A stretch of DNA of 6,466 nucleotides from Desulfobacterales bacterium C00003106 (GCA_001751015.1 MAXM01000357.1:1-6466), one strand, 5' to 3'; shown: positions 1-6,350, numbered from the stretch's first letter. Notes: generated by a model not told the origin, from the letters alone. Numbers and translations: made by a program.

Positions 1-545
1 ATATCAGAAACAGACGGAGTTTGCAAGGAGTTTGATTCCTTGCGGACGGCCTTGGTGCGTCCCCATATCTGTTTATTGATCCTGCCTGCGAACTCGTTGA
101 TTATCGGAATTACCGTGTCCATGCCATTTCTCTGATCATGCATAACTACGTCCGGTTTTTGCTCATGGACATCAATTACCATGCCATCAAAGGTAATACT
201 TGCTTCCACAAGAGTCAATTCGCCAAAGAGCACATAATCTGCGTTCAGCATTCCGCCAATCTCGCGTGCCTTTTCATGGTCGATATCACCCGTGATTTCG
301 TCTAATGTGTCTTCTGTTTTCTGTTTATCAATCACCACGACCTTATCTTCACAGGACAGGCGGCTGACAAGCATGCATCTGACTCCTTCCTTGATATAAT
401 CGAGGTCTTCGGCGGCGTTTATCTTAAAAGGCAAAACAGCTATCATGGAAGGCGAACCGGCCAGACAAGTTCCGATCTGTAAAGAAACAAGGCATGCAAG
501 TCCGGCTGCAAGAAAGATAGAAAACCGATACATAGCTTTTTTCAT
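1..545 (-). CDS. Secreted protein with TolB/FlgO-like N-terminal domain, 3' part cut by window edge
   Basis: An open frame starts with ATG at 545 and runs without a stop for 181 codons to the window edge, so the C-terminus is missing. Residues 1-29 look like a Sec signal peptide: K2 and K3, a hydrophobic stretch from about residue 9 to 28, and a plausible cleavage site near CLAG-SP. There is no proper lipobox. Residues 33-160 follow the layout of TolB/FlgO-like periplasmic domains: a first strand IAVLPF, a helix with DLDYIKEGV and MLVSRL, a strand VVVID, a helix ending EKAREIG, and then LNADYVLFGEL. In deltaproteobacteria such a domain often precedes VCBS/FG-GAP beta-propeller repeats; that the missing part holds such repeats is inference. 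The gene starts only 2 bp after the gmhB stop codon, so the two are probably co-transcribed and translationally coupled. The exact role is unknown, probably in the periplasm or on the cell surface. Confidence 0.7.
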   Translation of the reverse strand, partial: MKKAMYRFSIFLAAGLACLVSLQIGTCLAGSPSMIAVLPFKINAAEDLDYIKEGVRCMLVSRLSCEDKVVVIDKQKTEDTLDEITGDIDHEKAREIGGMLNADYVLFGELTLVEASITFDGMVIDVHEQKPDVVMHDQRNGMDTVIPIINEFAGRINKQIWGRTKAVRKESNSLQTPSVSD

Positions 546-547
546 AA

Positions 548-1102
548 TCAGACAGTCCATTTTGTAATCAGCCAATTCACTGCGTCGAGAAGATTATCTG
601 CCACATAATCCACCCTGACTCTTTTTTTTTCAAGCTTTTTTTCCGTTTCTTTTCCCTTGCCCGTTCGTACGAGTATGGCCATACCGCATCCGGCCTCCGC
701 GGCTACAAGCATATCCTTCATGCTGTCGCCGATCATGGGGATGGCTGAAAGATCAAGATCATACTCCTTCCGGGCCGAAAAGATGAGACCCGGTTTTGGC
801 TTTCGGCAGTTGCAGCCGTTTTCCGGTATATGCGGGCAATAATATATCTTTTCTACCCGTCCGCCGGATTGGCGAATCGCGTCGATCATCCTGCCATGGA
901 TATATGCAAGGCCGTCTTCCGTTACCATACCCCGGTTGATAACAGACTGGTTTGTGATCAGGATCGGGCTGATACCGTTTTTCGACAATTCTCTGATCGC
1001 CTTAAGACTTCCCGGAATAAACTGGAACTCCTCCCAGGATTTCAGATAGTCCGGTCGATCCCTGCAGATTACCCCGTCTCTGTCCAGGAAAACGTATTTC
1101 AT
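548..1102 (-). CDS. gmhB: D-glycero-D-manno-heptose 1,7-bisphosphate 7-phosphatase (GmhB-like HAD phosphatase)
   Basis: This 184-residue protein is a HAD-superfamily phosphatase of subclass IIIA. It probably removes the C7 phosphate of heptose 1,7-bisphosphate in the cytoplasm, on the ADP-heptose route to the lipopolysaccharide core. Visible motifs are motif I LDRDGV, with nucleophile D7 and acid/base D9; motif II ILITNQS (T50, N51); the zinc loop CPHIPENGCNC, with C89, H91, C97 and C99; R100-K101 just after it (motif III); and motif IV GDSMKD, with D126 and D130. The length matches the family (about 175-190 residues). The zinc loop and the DRDG start are shared with the histidinol-phosphatase half of HisB, but there is no his gene nearby and no HisB C-terminal domain, so GmhB is preferred. 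The substrate anomer cannot be told from sequence. The start has an AAAGGA Shine-Dalgarno about 11 bases upstream. It is the first gene of a two-gene unit with the secreted protein downstream. Confidence 0.85.
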   Translation of the reverse strand: MKYVFLDRDGVICRDRPDYLKSWEEFQFIPGSLKAIRELSKNGISPILITNQSVINRGMVTEDGLAYIHGRMIDAIRQSGGRVEKIYYCPHIPENGCNCRKPKPGLIFSARKEYDLDLSAIPMIGDSMKDMLVAAEAGCGMAILVRTGKGKETEKKLEKKRVRVDYVADNLLDAVNWLITKWTV

Positions 1103-1318
1103 GTTTTTTCGTGTCCTTTCATCAATAAAAACTTGACAATATCTTGTATCTCATGCACATATATTAAATAGAAGTTCTGAGTCCTGAACATTTCTGCGGG
1201 TTGGTGTTGCGCAGATTTATCTGTTTTTATCTTATGCCTTGTCCCAATAAGTGCTATTGTGAATTATTTACTGCTATCATAAATTCGTCTTAAACGTTCA
1301 ACAGTCAAGGAGAACAGC
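1103..1318. other. Divergent intergenic region between gmhB and ihfA
   Basis: These 216 non-coding bases separate two genes that point away from each other, so promoters for both should lie here. It is AT-rich. Toward gmhB an AT-rich stretch, TATTTAATATA read on the minus strand (about 1160-1170), could serve as a -10 region, but I see no convincing -35 at the right distance. No RNA gene, riboswitch-like structure or repeat was recognised. Confidence 0.5.
1239..1267 (+). promoter_or_regulatory. Weak candidate sigma70-type promoter for ihfA
   Basis: TTGTCC (1239-1244) and AATTAT (1262-1267) are separated by 17 bases; each matches 4 of 6 consensus positions. Transcription would begin near 1274, leaving a leader of about 45 bases. 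An alternative pair, TTGTGA (1257-1262) with ATAAAT (1279-1284), is about equally good. Such matches are common by chance in AT-rich DNA, so this marks only the likely zone. Confidence 0.25.
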
Positions 1319-1603
1319 ATGGCTCTGACAAAAGAAAAGATCATGAACCAGGTTTACAACTCAATGGATTTTAGGAAGAGTGAAGCCCGCGAAATGGTGG
1401 AAGAACTCATGAAAATCATGAAAGAGACCCTGGCAAGAGGGGAAGATCTCCTCATAAGCGGATTTGGAAAGTTCGTAGTTAAAGACAAAAGGGCCCGCAG
1501 GGGACGTAACCCCCAAACGCGTGAATCCCTCCAGTTGCGAGCCAGAAAGGTAGTCGTCTTTAAGACCTCGGGGATATTGAGGAAAAACATCAACGATTCA
1601 TAA
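1319..1603 (+). CDS. ihfA: Integration host factor alpha-like DNA-bending protein (HU/IHF family)
   Basis: This 94-residue protein belongs to the DNABII (HU/IHF) family, small dimeric nucleoid proteins that bend DNA. The N-terminus MALTKEKI matches the usual start of IHF alpha. Helices at about residues 3-38 form the dimer body, followed by ISGFGKF (46-52), the beta-arm with the GRNPQT turn (P65 is the intercalating proline), and ARKVVVFKTSGILRKNIN at the C-terminus. P65 is at the same number as in Escherichia coli IhfA, and the start resembles IHF alpha more than HU, but separating IHF from HU by eye is not fully safe. The tail is about five residues shorter than in E. coli. The start is well supported: AAGGAG at 1307-1312 with a 6-base spacer. 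The gene stands alone, divergent from gmhB and convergent with rlpA, not beside pheT as in enterobacteria. Confidence 0.85.
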   Translation: MALTKEKIMNQVYNSMDFRKSEAREMVEELMKIMKETLARGEDLLISGFGKFVVKDKRARRGRNPQTRESLQLRARKVVVFKTSGILRKNINDS

Positions 1604-1636
1604 GGGTCTCGGAAAACCTTGCCTCACGAAAGAATG

Positions 1637-1688
1637 TCGCGTTGCGTATATGCCTGATGGTGTATACGCACAGGAAACGCTAACGCGA
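1637..1688. terminator. Nested hairpin between convergent ihfA and rlpA, possible bidirectional terminator
   Basis: An inner stem of 12 pairs is formed by 1643-1654 and 1659-1670 with a 4-base loop TGAT; it includes two G-U-type pairs and a perfect 8-bp core TGCGTATA/TATACGCA. An outer stem TCGCGTT (1637-1643) with AACGCGA (1682-1688) encloses it, leaving an unpaired stretch on the right side. The right outer arm lies within the last codons of rlpA. The position, between two 3' ends, suits a shared terminator or an RNA end-protecting structure. Neither strand shows a following U-run, so classic intrinsic termination is not shown. Confidence 0.45.
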
Positions 1689-2372
1689 TACAATAATGGC
1701 CCAGGGATAGTCGTTTTGTATCAGTTCTTTTTCAATGACTTTTGCTTCCCTGATTGTCTTACATCTTGCCACACGTACCCGGTACAAAGTAGTATCAGAC
1801 ATCTTGTAAACTGAAATATATGTATTTTTGTAATGTTCGGCAAGCCTTTGAAGCAGGGCTAAGGCATGTGCTTTTTCTTCAAATGCCCCAACCTGTATAG
1901 TGAATTCCCCGCCTGTCCTCACGTTGCCCAGGGATATTATCTCCACAGGAGCCGTCCCGGGTCCCACCATGGCAATCTCTTTGGCCGCCCGATAAGACAG
2001 ATCAATGATTCGCTCCTTGACAAACGGGCCGCGGTCATTGATCCTCACAATTATCTGGCGCCTGTTTCCGAGGTTTGTGACACAGACGCGTGTTCCAAGA
2101 GGGAGTGTCCTGTGAGCGGCAGTCAGGGCAAACATGTCATAGACTTCACCGCTCGATGTCTTCCTGCCGTGAAACTCCTCACCGTACCAGGAAGCAATCC
2201 CTTGCTCTTTGTGCTTCTTGTCTGCTCTTGCCGCCAAAGGCGGATAATCGGAAGGGGAGAGGGAATTTGGTTGCAAGACAGCGCATCCCGTTAAGAAGAT
2301 AAGAAGCAGCAAACCGCCAAAAAGACGGAGGGAGCGCAAGGTCTTAAAGTCTCTACAGCGGCAGATTGTCAT
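1680..2372 (-). CDS. rlpA: RlpA-like septal/endolytic peptidoglycan lytic transglycosylase lipoprotein with SPOR domain
   Basis: This 230-residue protein starts with a lipoprotein signal: arginines 5-16, a hydrophobic stretch 18-28, and the lipobox LTGC with C30 as the lipidated residue, giving a membrane-anchored periplasmic protein. Residues 57-148 form the RlpA double-psi beta-barrel: GIASWYG, the GRKTSSGE stretch with E76, TAAHRTLP with H87, RINDRGPF with D113, and IDLS. E76, H87 and D113 match the catalytic positions described for Pseudomonas aeruginosa RlpA, which cleaves glycan strands lacking stem peptides. Residues 155-229 form a SPOR domain (FTIQVGAF at its start), which binds such denuded glycan at the septum. 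The ATG overlaps the end of the carboxyltransferase gene by 20 bp and has no good Shine-Dalgarno, so translation may be coupled. A TTG at codon 12 would avoid the overlap but has an equally weak site. Confidence 0.88.
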   Translation of the reverse strand: MTICRCRDFKTLRSLRLFGGLLLLIFLTGCAVLQPNSLSPSDYPPLAARADKKHKEQGIASWYGEEFHGRKTSSGEVYDMFALTAAHRTLPLGTRVCVTNLGNRRQIIVRINDRGPFVKERIIDLSYRAAKEIAMVGPGTAPVEIISLGNVRTGGEFTIQVGAFEEKAHALALLQRLAEHYKNTYISVYKMSDTTLYRVRVARCKTIREAKVIEKELIQNDYPWAIIVSR

Positions 2373-3906
2373 GCTTTTTTGGCGGCATCCTGTCCTTTTT
2401 TGTCTGCAGCACTTCCAGGGCGCGGATCAATTTCGGCCGGGTATATTCGGGCGCGATGATCTCGTCGACATATCCCAGTTCTGCAGCCCTGTAAGGACTG
2501 GCAAAGGTCTTTCTGTATTCCTCAATCAATTCATTTTTCTTTGCCTTTGGATCATCAGCCTCCTTTAGTTCTTTTCTGAAAACAACGTTTACCGCCCCCT
2601 CCGGGCCCATTACCGCGATTTCGGCAGTCGGGTAGGCATAGTTGATGTCGCCGCGCAGGTGCTTGCTTGACATGACTATATAGGCCCCACCGTAAGCCTT
2701 TCGGGTAATTACCGTTATCTTGGGCACGGTGGCTTCACAATAGGCATAGATCAGCTTGGCGCCGTGCTTGATAATGCCCCCGTATTCCTGGGCCGTCCCC
2801 GGGAGAAAGCCCGGAACATCACAAAAAGTTATCAGGGGGATATTAAAGCAATCGCAGAAACGAACAAACCGGGCCCCTTTCACGGATGCGTTGATATCAA
2901 GGCATCCTGCAGAAATTGACGGCTGGTTTGCGACTATTCCGACCGGCATCCCGTGCAGCCTGGCAAAACCGACAATTATGTTTGTGGCGTACCTCGCATG
3001 GACCTCGAAAAAGTAGTTGTCGTCTGCGACAGAATGAATAATCGTGCGCATATCATACGGGGCCGTAGGAAGGTCAGGAATAAGGGTCCTGAGGCCCATA
3101 TCGATCCTGTACGGATCATCCGCCGGTTCAGTTAAAGGAGGGGGTTCCCTGTGGTTCTGGGGCAGAAAGCTCAACAGCTCTCGTATCATGTCAAGCACAT
3201 CTGCATCGTCCTTGCCTAAAAAATGAGCTACGCCGCTTGTCGCGTTATGCGTGAGCCCTCCGCCCAAGTCTTCGGCGGTCACTTCTTCATGGGTAACCGT
3301 CTTCATCACGGACGGGCCGGTGATAAACATGTAACTCGTGTTCTCGGCCATGAAGATAAAATCCGTGAGCGCCGGTGAATAGACTGCGCCTCCGGCGCAA
3401 GGCCCCATGATTGCCGAGATCTGCGGTATGACGCCCGATAAGAGGACATTTCGCATAAATATGTCACCATAACCGGCCAGGCTTGATACGCCTTCCTGGA
3501 TACGGGCGCCTCCTGAATCGTTCAGCCCGATCATCGGCGTGCCTGCCTTTTGAGCCATGTCCATGACCTTGCATATCTTGCCGCTCACAGCATGACCAAG
3601 TGATCCGCCCACAACAGTGAAGTCCTGGGCATAAATATAGACCGGCCTTCCATTGATCTTGCCGTAACCGGTTACGACACCGTCCCCGGGTAGCCTTTTC
3701 TTGTCAAGTCCGAAATCAGTACTTTGATGGAGGACAAATTTGTCGAATTCCTCAAAAGATCCGTCATCCAAGAGATAATGGATCCGTTCCCGGGCGATCC
3801 ATTTCCCCTTGCCGTGCTGTGCTTCGATCCTCTTTTCGCCACCCCCCAGATCGGCCAGGGCTTCTTTTTCAGCCAGCGCCTCGATTTTTTCCTCGGTTGA
3901 CATCAT
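2353..3906 (-). CDS. Biotin-dependent acyl-CoA carboxyltransferase beta subunit (PccB / MmdA / transcarboxylase 12S type)
   Basis: This 517-residue protein moves a carboxyl group between carboxybiotin and an acyl-CoA, most likely propionyl-CoA/methylmalonyl-CoA. It has the full two-crotonase-fold architecture of about 510-530 residues. The N-terminal half carries GLNDSGGARIQEG (127-139) and GPCAGGAVYSPALTDF (168-183), the glycine-rich oxyanion region; the C-terminal half carries CDVPGFLPG (362-370), RKAYGGAYIVM (402-412) and AEIAVMGPEGAVN (428-440). The residue after GGAY, which influences acyl-CoA choice in actinobacterial enzymes, is I410 here, where PccB proteins usually have Asp. The gene follows the biotin carrier by 14 bp. 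No biotin carboxylase and no membrane decarboxylase beta subunit are in the window, so carboxylase, sodium-pumping decarboxylase and transcarboxylase cannot be told apart. Two ATG codons stand in a row; the Shine-Dalgarno favours the second (516 residues). Confidence 0.88.
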   Translation of the reverse strand: MMSTEEKIEALAEKEALADLGGGEKRIEAQHGKGKWIARERIHYLLDDGSFEEFDKFVLHQSTDFGLDKKRLPGDGVVTGYGKINGRPVYIYAQDFTVVGGSLGHAVSGKICKVMDMAQKAGTPMIGLNDSGGARIQEGVSSLAGYGDIFMRNVLLSGVIPQISAIMGPCAGGAVYSPALTDFIFMAENTSYMFITGPSVMKTVTHEEVTAEDLGGGLTHNATSGVAHFLGKDDADVLDMIRELLSFLPQNHREPPPLTEPADDPYRIDMGLRTLIPDLPTAPYDMRTIIHSVADDNYFFEVHARYATNIIVGFARLHGMPVGIVANQPSISAGCLDINASVKGARFVRFCDCFNIPLITFCDVPGFLPGTAQEYGGIIKHGAKLIYAYCEATVPKITVITRKAYGGAYIVMSSKHLRGDINYAYPTAEIAVMGPEGAVNVVFRKELKEADDPKAKKNELIEEYRKTFASPYRAAELGYVDEIIAPEYTRPKLIRALEVLQTKKDRMPPKKHDNLPL

Positions 3907-3909
3907 AAT

Positions 3910-3914
3910 CTCCT
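3910..3914 (-). promoter_or_regulatory. Shine-Dalgarno AGGAG deciding the carboxyltransferase start
   Basis: AGGAG on the minus strand lies 3 bases before the first ATG (3906-3904) and 6 bases before the second (3903-3901). The usual spacing of 5-9 bases favours the second ATG, which would shorten the protein by one methionine. Confidence 0.6.
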
Positions 3915-3920
3915 GTACAG

Positions 3921-4421
3921 CTAACTCCGCAATACCTCAATACACAAAATCGTGTCTCCTGTTGAGACGCTATCCCCCTTTTTTACTTCGATACTCTTTA
4001 CTATCCCCGCGCAAGGCGCGGGTATCTCGTTTTCCATCTTCATGGCTTCTATCTTCGCAACCGCTGCGCCCTGTTTCACGCTATCTCCGACCTTTACCAT
4101 TATATCAAGGACAAGGCCGGGCATCGGACTAGTAACGTTTCCACCCCCTCTATCCGAAGGCGCCGGAGCGGCAGGCGCAGGGACAGGGGATGTGGATTGG
4201 GCGGGCGAGGCAGGTCTTGAAAGAGGCTGTTGTATCCTGACACCCGGTGCGGCAGTATAAGGCTTTCGGCCAAAGGACGGGGGTGAGGGGCGAAGATCAG
4301 CCCCGCTTACCTCCACATTGTACTTTTTGCCGTCAAGAAGAACTGTCCCGTGTTTTCCATTGAAGTCTTCTACTGTGACCTTGTAGGCCTTGCCCTCTAT
4401 TGTGATTTCAAATTCCTTCAT
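3921..4421 (-). CDS. Biotin carboxyl carrier subunit (MmdC / transcarboxylase 1.3S type)
   Basis: This 166-residue protein carries the biotin arm for the carboxyltransferase encoded next to it. Residues 1-40 form a small beta-rich N-terminal segment (KEFEITIEGKAYKVTVEDF and DGKKYNVEV), as in decarboxylase gamma/delta-type carriers. Residues 42-92 are a flexible linker rich in proline, alanine and serine. Residues 95-164 are the biotinyl domain: TSPMPGLVLDI, VGDSVKQG, then the biotinylation motif EAMKMEN with K128 as the modified lysine, 38 residues before the C-terminus, and VKKGDSVSTGDTIL. The linker-plus-biotinyl layout fits MmdC and transcarboxylase 1.3S better than fatty-acid AccB, which has a different N-terminus. 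It starts 3 bp after the stop of the condensing-enzyme gene, with GGGGA about 10 bases upstream of the ATG, and lies 14 bp before the carboxyltransferase. It will need a biotin ligase encoded elsewhere. Confidence 0.9.
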   Translation of the reverse strand: MKEFEITIEGKAYKVTVEDFNGKHGTVLLDGKKYNVEVSGADLRPSPPSFGRKPYTAAPGVRIQQPLSRPASPAQSTSPVPAPAAPAPSDRGGGNVTSPMPGLVLDIMVKVGDSVKQGAAVAKIEAMKMENEIPAPCAGIVKSIEVKKGDSVSTGDTILCIEVLRS

Positions 4422-4424
4422 TGG

Positions 4425-6254
4425 CTAAATATCCCCACGCTCCTGCATCTTTACCAGATTCTCGAATTTCATGTCTCCTCCGAGAACCCCGATTATCTCT
4501 TCTTCATAATTACGAATCGGGCCTGATACCGTGATACAGAGTTTACCAGTGTATTTGGATGTGTAAAAATCCGTCACAAAGACCTTGCCGGTTTCTATGG
4601 GGGGAGAGAACCACGGACGGTCTGACAGGTCTTCTCCGATTGCCGCAGACCTGTATTTCGCCTTGTCCGTCACGTGCGTGATGTTATGTGTCGTACGCAG
4701 ACCTTCACTATCCATAATATAGATATACTGAATAAAGGGATTGTCCTCTAAGAAATTCTTGAGAACAGGCTCCTGTTCTTCCAGGTTCATTGACCGTATC
4801 CCGGGGATCCGGATCAGGTCTTCCACAAGGTGGGCCGCAAGATCGTATGCCGCAGTCTTCAGTGTATCGAATTCCGACAGGAAATAATCGGGCAGATATT
4901 TATGCGCCCAGTGCGTCATCTCTGTTTTTGAGATGGATGTCACCCTGCCATTGTCGTATTCGGACATAATGACCTTGTGTATCTTCCCAATCCCCGGATG
5001 GTGTTTATCGACTGCCTCGGAGCCGGCGAGCGTGAGGTTCGTGTTGATCCAGTGCGCTATTCCGGCCCTGCCTGATTTGTCGGTAATGATAATCTGTACC
5101 GGACGGTTCAATATCTTCTGTGTATCAAAGATGTTGTATATCTCTTCATTCTTGATCAGACCATCTACATGGATGCCCGCACTCGTAGCATTAAAATCAG
5201 ATCCTACAAAAGGATAATTGGGCGGGATGTGATAGGACAATGCCTGTTCAAAGTACTCGCCGATTTCCTTGATCACGGTAGTATCAATGCCGTTGGCGCT
5301 TCCTGTGAGGGCTATATATTCGATGATAACGGCTTCAATAGGCGCGTTGCCGGTCCGCTCCCCAAAGCCGAGCAGGGTCCCGTTGATAGCGCCGCAGCCG
5401 TAAATCCATGATGTCGTGGCGTTGATGAGTACCTTGTGGAAATCATTGTGGCCGTGCCATTCCAGAAGACGACCGGGCACACCCGCATCTTCTATCATCG
5501 CCCTTACCAATTTGGGCACACTTTTTGGAAGGGCGGCCCCAGGATAGGTAACGCCAAAACCGAGTGTGTCGCACATGCGGATCTTGACGTCGACGCCTGC
5601 TTCATCCCCAAGCTTCATCAACTCAATGGCAAAAGGGACACAGAATCCGAAAATATCCGCCCTTGTGATATCCTCAAAGTGACACCTCGGTGCAATCCCC
5701 ATGTCAAGTGCCTTTTTGACGATCGAAAGGTAGCGGTCCATTGCCTGTTTTCTGGTCATATTCAGCTTCTGAAAGATGTGGTAATCAGAGACCGACGTCA
5801 GGATGCCGGTCTCCTTGAGCCCCATCTCCCTGACCAGTTCCAGATCATTTTCGTTGGCGCGGATCCACCCGGTAATCTCCGGGTATCTGTACCCTTTCTC
5901 CATGCACTCTACCAGGGCATCTTTGTCCTTTTTGCTGTAGAGAAAAAACTCGCTTTGGCGGATGATGCCGTTCGGTCCTGCCAAACGATGCAGGAAATCA
6001 AAGACACGGGAGATCTGCTCCACAGTATAAGGAGGCCGGGCCTGCTGGCCATCCCTGAAGGTCGTGTCAGTGATGAGAAACTCCTCTGCCGGGTCAGGTG
6101 CAACCAGTTTGAAATCAAAATCGATCCGGCTGACCTCATCATACGGAAAGATATTTCTCTGCAGGTTTGGCTGATCTACTTCACATAGCCGGTGCTTCCA
6201 GAATTTCGTGTGTTCGTGTACGAGAACGCCCCTCTTCTTATCCCATCTTGCCAT
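4425..6254 (-). CDS. DRE-TIM (HMGL-like) Claisen-condensing enzyme fused to a C-terminal Cache/PDC-like domain
   Basis: This 609-residue protein has two parts. Residues 58-330 are a DRE-TIM barrel: DTTFRDGQQ (63-71, with R67 and D68), HFEDITRAD (192-200), CDTLGFG (228-234), EWHGHNDF (265-272; H267, H269 and D271) and GFGERTGN (296-303; N303). D68, H267, H269 and N303 match the metal ligands of isopropylmalate synthase. Residues 353-405 (AGIHVDGLIKNEEIYNIFD, then DKSGRAGIAHW) resemble the segment after the barrel in homocitrate and Re-citrate synthases. So it probably joins an acyl-CoA to a 2-oxo acid; the substrates are unknown. The transcarboxylase 5S/pyruvate carboxylase motif with the carboxylated lysine (Lys-Asp-x-x-Gly) is absent; CDTLG takes its place. 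Residues 505-602 (FIQYIYIMDSEG, DRPWF, VTDFYTSKYTGKLCITVSGPI, IIGVLGGDM) look like a Cache/PDC ligand-binding domain, without membrane segments. It is first in the operon, with GAGG 10 bases before ATG. Automatic names such as 'pyruvate carboxyltransferase' or '2-isopropylmalate synthase' are likely but imprecise. Confidence 0.8.
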   Translation of the reverse strand: MARWDKKRGVLVHEHTKFWKHRLCEVDQPNLQRNIFPYDEVSRIDFDFKLVAPDPAEEFLITDTTFRDGQQARPPYTVEQISRVFDFLHRLAGPNGIIRQSEFFLYSKKDKDALVECMEKGYRYPEITGWIRANENDLELVREMGLKETGILTSVSDYHIFQKLNMTRKQAMDRYLSIVKKALDMGIAPRCHFEDITRADIFGFCVPFAIELMKLGDEAGVDVKIRMCDTLGFGVTYPGAALPKSVPKLVRAMIEDAGVPGRLLEWHGHNDFHKVLINATTSWIYGCGAINGTLLGFGERTGNAPIEAVIIEYIALTGSANGIDTTVIKEIGEYFEQALSYHIPPNYPFVGSDFNATSAGIHVDGLIKNEEIYNIFDTQKILNRPVQIIITDKSGRAGIAHWINTNLTLAGSEAVDKHHPGIGKIHKVIMSEYDNGRVTSISKTEMTHWAHKYLPDYFLSEFDTLKTAAYDLAAHLVEDLIRIPGIRSMNLEEQEPVLKNFLEDNPFIQYIYIMDSEGLRTTHNITHVTDKAKYRSAAIGEDLSDRPWFSPPIETGKVFVTDFYTSKYTGKLCITVSGPIRNYEEEIIGVLGGDMKFENLVKMQERGDI

Positions 6255-6277
6255 AAGGTTGATACCTCTTTGCTCTA

Positions 6278-6283
6278 TTTATA
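6278..6283 (-). promoter_or_regulatory. Candidate -10 box of the four-gene operon
   Basis: Read on the minus strand, TATAAA lies about 24 bases upstream of the operon's first ATG, but the -35 position holds only a poor TATAGC-like sequence. Further upstream a pair TTGGCT and TATGGT with a 16-base spacer (about 6335 down to 6308) is another option. The operon promoter is expected in 6255-6350; neither candidate is strong. Confidence 0.25.
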
Positions 6284-6350
6284 ACTCGGTTGAATGAACT
6301 GCTATAACTACCATAACAGTCGAAAAGTTCAAGCCAAAAATTTGCAAGCC

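Noticed and set aside
1..545. Lipoprotein signal in the secreted protein (cysteines at residues 18 and 27)
   Set aside because: Neither cysteine is preceded by a normal lipobox (GLAC and IGTC), so an ordinary Sec signal is more likely.
1100..1120. A seven-codon leader peptide frame on the minus strand whose stop overlaps the gmhB start (ATGA)
   Set aside because: It has no Shine-Dalgarno, and the AAAGGA inside it serves gmhB; most likely chance.
1133..1165. Perfect TTGACA on the plus strand (1133-1138) with TATATT downstream (1160-1165), as a promoter for ihfA
   Set aside because: The spacer is 21 bases, too long, and no -10-like sequence sits at 16-18 bases.
5436..6188. A 250-codon open frame on the plus strand opposite the condensing-enzyme gene
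   Set aside because: It is antisense to a frame with clear catalytic motifs, has no recognisable domain and no good ribosome binding site; a shadow of the real gene.
4425..6254. Calling this gene methylmalonyl-CoA carboxyltransferase 5S or pyruvate carboxylase subunit B from gene order
   Set aside because: The carboxylated-lysine motif and RDAHQ are absent; condensing-enzyme motifs are present.
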